Shown here piece by piece: positions 5,479 through 11,921 of a DNA stretch of 48,506 nt. Origin of the DNA: a virus; IMG/VR virus record IMGVR_UViG_3300008450_006936, positions 1 to 48,506 of that record. One strand, 5' to 3'. Both the position numbers and the translations under genes were made by a program. Position 1 is the stretch's first letter. Each line of letters starts with the position of its first letter. The notes beneath the pieces were generated by a model. That model did not search any database. It had not been told where the DNA came from and saw only the letters and a program-made list of their open reading frames with translations.

Positions 5479-7952
5479 AATGTTAAATTTAGTGTTAATG
5501 AAACTGTTTGTTCGTTGTTTGTTTTAATTAAATCTCTGTTTTGTAACTTTTGGTAAAAGATTGATGGTTGAGCAAATACATCACCTATTGCCAATTTTAA
5601 TTCTCCTTTTGGAAGTTTGTGTAAGAATGTAATATCTAATACATCTCTACTATTTTCAAAGATATCAGGATACCCCTGAAATCCTACTGCCGATATTCTA
5701 TCTCCAACCCTATTATAGGTTATATTAAGGGTTTCATTCTTTTTGTGTATATTCACCCCACCGTTTAACACATAGGTTGACTGTCCTTGTAATTGTCTTT
5801 TAACACCATTCACTTCAACTTCGGAATTCATTATCGATGTATTTGCGTATATATCAAACCAACCATTTATCTTTTTTCTTGCTTCCAATTCAACACCATA
5901 TAGGATAGCTGAATTTGGATTGGTGTAAGTTAGGAGGAGGTTGGATGGAACCGAACCATCTGCTACAATTTGTTCTATTGGATTGATGAAGTTCTTACCA
6001 AATAGGGAAAGTGAAACATTCTCACCTGTATTCGGATACCATTCGTATTTTAAGTCAGCATTGTATATATCAGTTTTCTCTAAATTAGAGTTACCCAATA
6101 GTTGTGCATTTCTAACAAAATCATAATACGCAAAATTAGCAACTTCTCTGAATTCTGGTCTTACTAATGTTTTACTTACCGAAAATCTATACTTTGTTTT
6201 TTCTTCGTTGTATGAAAGGTTTAAGGATGGTAATATATCCAAATACTCTCTATCTACATTTACTTTCTGTCCACTAAAATCTGCAGTTGATACATCGAAT
6301 AAATTATACTCACCTCTTAATCCTGTGTTTAATTTCCATTTACCGAATTCCGTATCATACATTGTGTATAACGAACCCAAATCAAAATCAGCAGTATATC
6401 TATCAGTATTGTTTGTTATCTCATCTAACATATCAGTTGATAGGTTACGGAATACTCTAGCATTAAATCCTCGTATCTTTTTTAGGTAACCACCACCCAC
6501 TTTAATCTTACCAAACTCTTTGTTGATATTACCATTCAAAGAGTTCTCATCCATCACACTCCAAAAACGATATGTATCTCTCCACGCAGTTTGATATGGT
6601 TCATCTACCCCCAATGATTTTGTAATTGGATTAACTCTATAATCGGGTTGTTCTCTGAAAGTGTATGTATATCCTACATTGAAATCTAATGTTTTAACTT
6701 TACCATCTAATTGAGAACTGATTACAACATTGTTAATATGATTTGATGCAGTAGATAAAACATTCTGCACATTATCAAAGTTATCACCAGTACGAGTTAG
6801 GTATGTATCATCGGTTTGGTAGTTCACTAATGTTTTCCAACTATATCTATTCTCACCCAAATAGGTCAAATTGAATAAACCATTTGTGGAAAACCTTTTT
6901 GTGAATAGAACATCTTTGTAATCATAAGCCAGTTCGGTTGATGATTGATAATCCTTTCTATCAATGTTATTTATTGTAAATGAGTTCCTTACGGTAGAAC
7001 TGAATAAGGAGTTCCATTTTCCGTTTACATACCCGAATGATACACCACCATTTAAGTTCTGAATAGATTGGATTGTTTCAGTTGATGGATTATCAAATAG
7101 TTTAGTGTAAGCTCTCTTATCACCATTACCACTAATTCGGTATTTGTATGTAGATGGGAATGTGGAGGGGAAATCGGTAGCTTGAACTAACTTAAAATCT
7201 CTAAAAGTTGAAACCGAACCCCAACCACTTCCCGATGATATATTAAAAAAGTTATCAGATACTTCTTTAGTTGTTATCTGAACCAATCCACCTGCCCAAT
7301 CACCTGGTAGATTTGCCGATGCTGATTTAGCAACTATTATGTTATCAATTAGTGATGTGGGGATTATATCAAATGAGAATGCTCTCCTATCGGGTTCGGT
7401 TGATGGTAGTGGGGTTTTGTTTAGTAGTGCTGAATTATATCTATCTGCCAATCCTCTTACTAATACAAACTTATCGTTTTGTATAGTTACACCACTTACT
7501 CTTTTAAGTGCATCACCCACATTTCTATCGGGTGTCTTTTTGATAAATTCTATGGATAATCCATCTGATACAACATTACTATTTCGTATTGATTTAACAA
7601 TAGTTATATCATTTACTTTTTGGGATATTGCCTGTACTGTAACCTCTGTTAATTCTGTACTACTTTCTTCAAGTATTATATCAAAGGTTATGTCAGATGT
7701 TATATTTAATTCTTTTGTAAAATTCTGATACCCTATGTATGTTGCGGTTATGATGTATGTACCAGATTTTACATTTAATTTATACTCTGCATTTTCATTT
7801 GAGATAGTAGTGTATGTAGTTCCATCGGTGTGTTTGAAACTGATGTGGGAAAAATATATACTTTCCGTTTTGGATTTGGTTATACCACCTATGTTTATTT
7901 GTCCAATTGCTAAAGTTGGAATTAGTAGCAAAAATAAGAGAAACGATTTCAT
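5475..7952 (-). CDS. TonB-dependent outer-membrane receptor
   Basis: A complete 825-residue receptor. Residues 1-17 are a signal peptide; about 20-100 are a carboxypeptidase-regulatory-like beta domain (IxFKHTDGTTYTTISNENAEYKLNV...GYQNF), typical of Bacteroidota SusC-like receptors; about 130-235 are the plug (TPDRNVGDALKRVSGVTI, LVRGLADRYNSALLN, SLIDNIIVAKSASA, GDWAGGLVQITTK). The rest is a barrel of alternating strands (LDILPSLNLSYNEEKTKYRFS, RPEFREVANF) ending in a short hydrophobic strand (TVSLTLNLTL). Such receptors import scarce ligands using TonB energy and are common phage receptors. There is no truncation, frameshift or premature stop. Upstream is a 75-base gap with a hairpin. The gene being in a phage genome is very unusual. 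Ligand is unknown. Confidence 0.95.
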   Translation of the reverse strand: MKSFLLFLLLIPTLAIGQINIGGITKSKTESIYFSHISFKHTDGTTYTTISNENAEYKLNVKSGTYIITATYIGYQNFTKELNITSDITFDIILEESSTELTEVTVQAISQKVNDITIVKSIRNSNVVSDGLSIEFIKKTPDRNVGDALKRVSGVTIQNDKFVLVRGLADRYNSALLNKTPLPSTEPDRRAFSFDIIPTSLIDNIIVAKSASANLPGDWAGGLVQITTKEVSDNFFNISSGSGWGSVSTFRDFKLVQATDFPSTFPSTYKYRISGNGDKRAYTKLFDNPSTETIQSIQNLNGGVSFGYVNGKWNSLFSSTVRNSFTINNIDRKDYQSSTELAYDYKDVLFTKRFSTNGLFNLTYLGENRYSWKTLVNYQTDDTYLTRTGDNFDNVQNVLSTASNHINNVVISSQLDGKVKTLDFNVGYTYTFREQPDYRVNPITKSLGVDEPYQTAWRDTYRFWSVMDENSLNGNINKEFGKIKVGGGYLKKIRGFNARVFRNLSTDMLDEITNNTDRYTADFDLGSLYTMYDTEFGKWKLNTGLRGEYNLFDVSTADFSGQKVNVDREYLDILPSLNLSYNEEKTKYRFSVSKTLVRPEFREVANFAYYDFVRNAQLLGNSNLEKTDIYNADLKYEWYPNTGENVSLSLFGKNFINPIEQIVADGSVPSNLLLTYTNPNSAILYGVELEARKKINGWFDIYANTSIMNSEVEVNGVKRQLQGQSTYVLNGGVNIHKKNETLNITYNRVGDRISAVGFQGYPDIFENSRDVLDITFLHKLPKGELKLAIGDVFAQPSIFYQKLQNRDLIKTNNEQTVSLTLNLTL

Positions 7953-7953
7953 T

Positions 7954-7982
7954 AAGTTATTTAAGTTAGTTCCTCAATAACT
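7954..7982 (-). promoter_or_regulatory. Inverted repeat before the TonB receptor gene
   Basis: Arms at 7955-7961 and 7976-7982 (AGTTATT/AATAACT) can pair around a 14-base loop immediately upstream of the receptor start. It could be an mRNA hairpin near the ribosome site or an operator. The arms are short and A/T-rich, so chance is possible. Confidence 0.3.
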
Positions 7983-8027
7983 ATGAACCCGTTTCTCTAA
8001 AGTGGTTAAGCAAATGTTAACAAATAA

Positions 8028-8237
8028 TTAAATTACTATTCGTTTATCTATATTGTGTTTTTCGTAAAAGTTATTAAGTGTTTTAATTAAATCAATAATC
8101 ATATCTTTTGCTTCCTTTTGTGATTTCACATCGGCTCTTGCAAAAGTTGTTTTGGGTAAAATGGTAGATATTACTTCCCTAGCAGCCCCACCTGTTACTG
8201 ATACTACTTTTTCATCAATAGGTTTCTTCACTGACAT
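8028..8237 (-). CDS. Small hypothetical protein
   Basis: A 69-residue soluble protein with no signal peptide. It has a Gly/Ala-rich N-terminal half (VTGGAAREVISTILP) and an amphipathic helical C-terminal half (KEAKDMIIDLIKTLNNFYEKHNI). It lies seven bases after the CsgG-like gene and before the TonB receptor. Small proteins of this helical type are common in T4-like phages. No function can be assigned. Confidence 0.65.
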   Translation of the reverse strand: MSVKKPIDEKVVSVTGGAAREVISTILPKTTFARADVKSQKEAKDMIIDLIKTLNNFYEKHNIDKRIVI

Positions 8238-8244
8238 ATAAACA

Positions 8245-8964
8245 TTAATTTGGAAATATACCTTTCTTAATCATTCTATCCAAAATTCTAGCACAAGCAA
8301 TATCCAATGCCTTTTTAGTTGCAATTGAAATAGTTGATTGGTTGAATTTTACTTCATCAACAGTCGCATCAGATAATAGTGTTAATTCTCTCGTTGTAGT
8401 TGCCTCACCCAATCCAGATGCTCCAAATACTACACCAGTCTCTGCGTTTGTGAAACGAACTTGCAAACCGATACGAGTAACCACCATATTCTTAACACCA
8501 TCCTTTAAGTTTACGGTCTCATCTTCTGATATTGAATAATCGTAACATTCAATTGTCACAAAGTATTCTGCTAAATTGATTTTACCAAACCCATCCAACT
8601 GGTTTTCAGAAATACCAGCTTGAGATGCTTGGAATTGTTTAACCATTCGGTTCTTAATTTCCGTTTTATCTTCGGTAAATTTGAAACGATTGAGGTTTTC
8701 CAAGTACTCCATTGAGATGTTTGCTACACCCAAACCTACTCTTTTCTCTTTGAGTTCTGGATATAGTTCATACATCTCATCACTAATACCTGCTTTTAGA
8801 ATTTGAATTGGAATTTGACGACCTTCGTAATCTAAAAATTGAGAGATGTCAATGGCAGTTTCAAATGATGCTTTGTATTGTTCAGTCTTTGTAGTTCCTA
8901 CGGTTTGAGCTACCACAACACTGCTTAACAAACAAAAACTTAATAATGCGAATAATTTTTTCAT
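8245..8964 (-). CDS. CsgG-like exported protein
   Basis: A 239-residue exported protein with a signal peptide (cleavage near VVA-Q20) but no lipobox, unlike E. coli CsgG, which is a lipoprotein. The mature part follows the CsgG layout: VGLGVANISMEYLEN early, a helical segment with QAGISENQLDGFGKINLAEYFV (family block where alpha helices lead to the IGA...VTIECYDY strand), then GLQVRFTNAETGVVFGASGLGEA (about 172-194), close to the family VxLRLVNxETGxIxxSxxxxG signature, and an amphipathic tail FNQSTISIATKKALDIACARILDRM. CsgG forms a nonameric outer-membrane channel that secretes curli subunits. Whether this one makes a channel is inference. The tail resembles that of the protein at 15874-16527. 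It is the first gene after a terminator and heads the TonB operon. Confidence 0.65.
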   Translation of the reverse strand: MKKLFALLSFCLLSSVVVAQTVGTTKTEQYKASFETAIDISQFLDYEGRQIPIQILKAGISDEMYELYPELKEKRVGLGVANISMEYLENLNRFKFTEDKTEIKNRMVKQFQASQAGISENQLDGFGKINLAEYFVTIECYDYSISEDETVNLKDGVKNMVVTRIGLQVRFTNAETGVVFGASGLGEATTTRELTLLSDATVDEVKFNQSTISIATKKALDIACARILDRMIKKGIFPN

Positions 8965-8979
8965 ACATATGTCTTTTCT

Positions 8980-8989
8980 TATAAATATA
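8980..8989 (-). promoter_or_regulatory. TATATTTATA motif before CsgG-like gene
   Basis: The motif lies directly after the terminator T-run and 15 bases before the CsgG-like start at 8964. The surrounding 21 bases are identical to those at 4242-4262. No -33 TTG is present. Confidence 0.4.
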
Positions 8990-9019
8990 AAAAAAGGGAG
9001 AAATTATAGTTTCTCCCTT
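8989..9019 (-). terminator. Rho-independent terminator after the secreted-protein operon
   Basis: A 10-base perfect stem (8994-9003 with 9010-9019) with a six-base loop is followed on the minus strand by seven T. It ends the transcription unit whose last gene is the small membrane protein at 9060-9305. Confidence 0.9.
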
Positions 9020-9059
9020 AAAATATATCTGCCCTTCCTACAGTTAAAAGATATATTTG

Positions 9060-9305
9060 TTATCCTTCTTCTTCAGATTTTCCTTTTTTTCCGAAAATCT
9101 TACCAGCTTCGGCAATACCGAATGAACCCAATGTAATGATTACGAATGAATTGAAAATAGTATCACTAATTTCTAGTGTATTTCCCATAATACCAGTTAC
9201 AATATCTGCACCAGCAAATATCGCCATAACTGCGAATGAACCGAATCCAACGATTGATTTTTCGTTGTAATCATTGTTGTCTTTGAAAATGTCTTTAAAT
9301 GCCAT
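9060..9305 (-). CDS. Small membrane protein, holin candidate
   Basis: An 81-residue protein with a short charged N-terminus, two membrane helices (about residues 19-40 SIVGFGSFAVMAIFAGADIVTG fragment and 48-66 TIFNSFVIITLGSFGIAEA) and a basic then acidic tail (GKKGKSEEEG). Size, topology and charged tail fit class II holins or holin-like proteins. It is the last of three small membrane proteins in a row, downstream of the secreted-protein operon, and the endolysin is about 7 kb upstream in the same direction. Holin identity is inference only. Confidence 0.6.
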   Translation of the reverse strand: MAFKDIFKDNNDYNEKSIVGFGSFAVMAIFAGADIVTGIMGNTLEISDTIFNSFVIITLGSFGIAEAGKIFGKKGKSEEEG

Positions 9306-9342
9306 AGTTTTTAATTTAAATTGTTAATACTATGTAACCCAT

Positions 9343-9954
9343 TTATCCCACCATTTCGGCGTCTTCGTCTTTAATCTTTCCACACTTCAAACACTCTTCA
9401 TCCCCATCTCCATCTACATCACCCCAAATGTGTTCACATTGTCTGTGTGCGAAGTATTCATCAATCTTACCATCACCATCGAAATCTAAACCATCCATAG
9501 TTCCGTCACCATCCTCATCGATTTCAACACCAACTTTAGTTTGTTTTTCTTCAGTTTTAGGTAGTATTACTACATTTTCTTCAGCATTTTTAAACTCTGT
9601 AGTTGGTAACACCAATGGTGCTATAGACATTGGTACTATTGGAGTATTTGGCATATCAGCAGTATTACTTAATGATGTACCATCTTCCTCATCCATTTTC
9701 TGAACTAACATCTTATCCTTATCAGTATCACTAAACCAATAGTCAATGATTTTACCATAAGAACCAATGAATGCACCTAATAACAATAGAAGAAGTTCTT
9801 TCCATTCTCCACTAATTACGGTTTGGCCTAAAATAGCACCAAAGATACCCATAATGATGACCATAAAGCCACCCAATACAATAGCAGTGATGAACCATCT
9901 GCGTTTCATCATACTAGCTAATAACTCTCTAAATCCACTTGGTTTTTGTTCCAT
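9343..9954 (-). CDS. Two-helix membrane protein with Ca2+-loop and Zn-ribbon-like tail
   Basis: A 203-residue protein from ATG 9954, chosen because it directly follows the upstream stop in the usual TAAATAATATG context; four extra codons are possible from 9966. Two membrane helices lie at about 20-42 (WFITAIVLGGFMVIIMGIFGAI) and 54-72 (LLLLLLGAFIGSYGKIIDYW). The middle is a disordered Thr/Pro linker. The tail has three Asp-rich loops (DEDGDGTMDGLD, DFDGDGKIDEY, DVDGDGDEE) of the EF-hand/thrombospondin-3 type, the last inserted in a CxH...CxxC pair that could bind zinc. The GKIIDYWF segment resembles three-helix phage holins. A link to lysis timing is speculative. Confidence 0.65.
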   Translation of the reverse strand: MEQKPSGFRELLASMMKRRWFITAIVLGGFMVIIMGIFGAILGQTVISGEWKELLLLLLGAFIGSYGKIIDYWFSDTDKDKMLVQKMDEEDGTSLSNTADMPNTPIVPMSIAPLVLPTTEFKNAEENVVILPKTEEKQTKVGVEIDEDGDGTMDGLDFDGDGKIDEYFAHRQCEHIWGDVDGDGDEECLKCGKIKDEDAEMVG

Positions 9955-9959
9955 ATTAT

Positions 9960-10277
9960 TTACCATTTAGGGGCTGTTTCTTTGAACTCATCACCTTCTT
10001 TTTTCTTAACTGGTTCTGCAGCTGGTTTTTCTACAACTTTTTCTCTTTCGATAATTTTAGTTGTTCCACCACTGGCTGATTGTTGTTGTTCGTTTGAGTT
10101 TGTAATGTTAATTACTGGAGCAGGAGCTGCTGCAGGGGCTGGTTCATCTCCACCACCTGTTATTTGGGTAATACCCCAAGTACCTAAACCCATAACTGCG
10201 GTTGTTAGTACGCCTATAATTGTCTTTTTTAATCCAGACAATGTTCCATCGTTGTGACCTTCTGTTTCTTCTGACAT
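9960..10277 (-). CDS. Single-pass membrane protein with Ala/Pro-rich domain
   Basis: A 105-residue protein with an acidic cytoplasmic start, one membrane helix (about 18-38, TIIGVLTTAVMGLGTWGITQI), and an extracytoplasmic part that starts with an Ala/Pro stretch (PAPAAAPAPV), then Asn/Gln-rich and charged Lys/Glu sequence. Topology resembles an inner-membrane spanin or TonB-like periplasmic stalk, but no lipoprotein partner of spanin type overlaps it. It lies between two sorting-domain-like lipoprotein genes and two other membrane proteins. Function unknown. Confidence 0.6.
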   Translation of the reverse strand: MSEETEGHNDGTLSGLKKTIIGVLTTAVMGLGTWGITQITGGGDEPAPAAAPAPVINITNSNEQQQSASGGTTKIIEREKVVEKPAAEPVKKKEGDEFKETAPKW

Positions 10278-10303
10278 CTTATTACTGTTTTTTGTTTATT
10301 TAA

Positions 10304-10675
10304 TTATAATTTATTGAAATCTACTATTCCCAATTGATTATTTTTCAAATCAAATAAGCCAATTCTATATGCAGATGACGGTAATGCGGTGGTGTATACC
10401 TTTAAGATATTATCACCTACCTTTACATTCATCGTTTCTTTAGATACTACCCTATTGGATATATCAAAAATCTTAATTGTAACTGGTTGTGCAATATCTA
10501 CTTTAACATTCATTGCAACTTCGGTAGTTACGAATGATGTCTCTAATTTGATGCCAACTGAATTTTGTATTTTCAGTTCTTCATTAACTTCTGTGATTGG
10601 TTGTTCGATTATAGTATCATCAATGCATCCACCCAATCCAAATATTAGTAATACTACTATAAGTATTCTTTTCAT
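10304..10675 (-). CDS. Small lipoprotein with T9SS-sorting-domain-like fold
   Basis: A 123-residue lipoprotein; the lipobox is LGGC (Cys17). After an acidic linker, residues about 50-123 form a compact beta domain: VKVDIAQPVTIKIFDISNRVV, then VGDNILKVYTTALPSSAYRIGLFD. This resembles the beta-sandwich type sorting domain at the C-terminus of proteins exported by the Bacteroidota type IX system, here attached to a lipid anchor rather than a cargo. It is a paralogue of the next gene upstream (10677-11030) with the same strand order (GxNxxKxYTxxL). One base separates the two genes. It is the sixth and last gene of the secreted-protein operon. Confidence 0.65.
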   Translation of the reverse strand: MKRILIVVLLIFGLGGCIDDTIIEQPITEVNEELKIQNSVGIKLETSFVTTEVAMNVKVDIAQPVTIKIFDISNRVVSKETMNVKVGDNILKVYTTALPSSAYRIGLFDLKNNQLGIVDFNKL

Positions 10676-10676
10676 T

Positions 10677-11030
10677 TTATTTAGTTATTATTAATGTTTT
10701 TCCAATTTCGGTTTTCGTAACATCTTCCAATAACAAATATAAATATCGTTTTTCTAATGAATTCGTATAAATCTTCTTTACATTTTCACCAGAAGTTCCC
10801 TTAAATCTTTCTCTACTAATAACTTGTCCACTTTCTTTATCAATTAAAGTTAATGTATAAGTTCCATCGGACGGTAAATCGAAATGCATATCTTGACCAT
10901 TAACCACTCTATTCTCTTTCAAACTAAATATTTTTTGAGTAGTAGGTAGTGGGGGTGTAGGTAATTCAGGTTCGGTACAAGATACCACAACTCCTACACA
11001 AACCAACAATATAATTTTTATCCACTTCAT
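10677..11030 (-). CDS. Small lipoprotein, paralogue of downstream lipoprotein
   Basis: A 117-residue lipoprotein with lipobox VVSC (Cys18) followed by a Pro-rich linker (PELPTPPLPTT). Residues about 45-117 form a beta domain (DLPSDGTYTLTLIDKESGQVISRE, GENVKKIYTNSLEKRYLYLLLED) that matches the domain of the 10304-10675 protein in strand order and spacing. The fold resembles FlgD-like/T9SS sorting domains. It starts three bases after the barrel gene (11034-11921), so barrel and lipoproteins are made together. Confidence 0.65.
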   Translation of the reverse strand: MKWIKIILLVCVGVVVSCTEPELPTPPLPTTQKIFSLKENRVVNGQDMHFDLPSDGTYTLTLIDKESGQVISRERFKGTSGENVKKIYTNSLEKRYLYLLLEDVTKTEIGKTLIITK

Positions 11031-11033
11031 ATC

Positions 11034-11921
11034 TTAAAATTGAAAGTTCGTTCCTATCATAAACATTATTGGATTTGCTTTTTTATATCCTGCGGTTTCT
11101 GATAATTTATCCCAAGTTGTGTTGTATCTGATATTGGTATTCAAAACAAATCTTCTCGTTATTTTCCAATCCATAGATGTACCATAATATAAGTCCAAAT
11201 TGAAATCATTAAAGTATGCTAAATCGGATGCAGTACCATCTTTGAATACTTTGTATACATCACTCATAGCAAACATCTGTGGTGAGATATTAACCACCTT
11301 TGTTTTTATTGTATATGTGTACATCACCATACCTTTGTAAGTTATTTGGGAAGATGCGGGTAGTATTGGATATATGTTTTTCACCCAATTACCATTTTCA
11401 TCAACAATAAACTTACCTTCCCATTTACCTTCATACTCCCCCCAAAATGATTTACCTGCGGTTAAACTATATCCAAATGTTCCCCACTTTTTAGTTCTAA
11501 ACACATCTACTATTGAAAGATTAATATTCTTTTGAAAATCAAAATCGGTTGAATAAAATGTTTGTAGAGTAGTTGTTCTGTTTTGAGTATTTCTCGATAA
11601 ACCATATCCTACACCATAATAGTTCCACGCGGGATTTATAGATGTTGCAAATGAGTGCCCCCACTGTCCGTTCATTGATGATTTACTATATCCTAAATTT
11701 AATGTGGTGGAAATCTGTCTACCAATTATACCAATTGATAGATTTGATGATGAAAGAACATCTTTTGAAAAATCAATATAAGATTGTAGTATACCCACAT
11801 CATTCCAATCATCACTCTCTCCAAATAATTCTTTGGGTGATAGTTGTAGAGTATCTGGTGTTTGTGCGTTTGAAACAAAACCTATACAAAGTAAGGATAA
11901 TATGATTATTACTTTTTTCAT
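11034..11921 (-). CDS. Outer-membrane beta-barrel protein
   Basis: A 295-residue exported protein: signal peptide to about residue 20 (SNAQ), then repeated alternating strands rich in Tyr, Trp, Ser and Thr (LNLGYSKSSMNGQWGHSFATS, WNYYGVGYGLS, GTFGYSLTAGKSF) and a C-terminus ending in Phe (MFMIGTNFQF), the usual barrel signal. The last 90 residues match the C-terminus of the stalked barrel at 2381-3790 (ISPQMFAMS, GTSMDWKITRRF). It overlaps the upstream lectin gene by one base. It probably sits in the host outer membrane with the two lipoproteins encoded just downstream. Confidence 0.75.
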   Translation of the reverse strand: MKKVIIILSLLCIGFVSNAQTPDTLQLSPKELFGESDDWNDVGILQSYIDFSKDVLSSSNLSIGIIGRQISTTLNLGYSKSSMNGQWGHSFATSINPAWNYYGVGYGLSRNTQNRTTTLQTFYSTDFDFQKNINLSIVDVFRTKKWGTFGYSLTAGKSFWGEYEGKWEGKFIVDENGNWVKNIYPILPASSQITYKGMVMYTYTIKTKVVNISPQMFAMSDVYKVFKDGTASDLAYFNDFNLDLYYGTSMDWKITRRFVLNTNIRYNTTWDKLSETAGYKKANPIMFMIGTNFQF

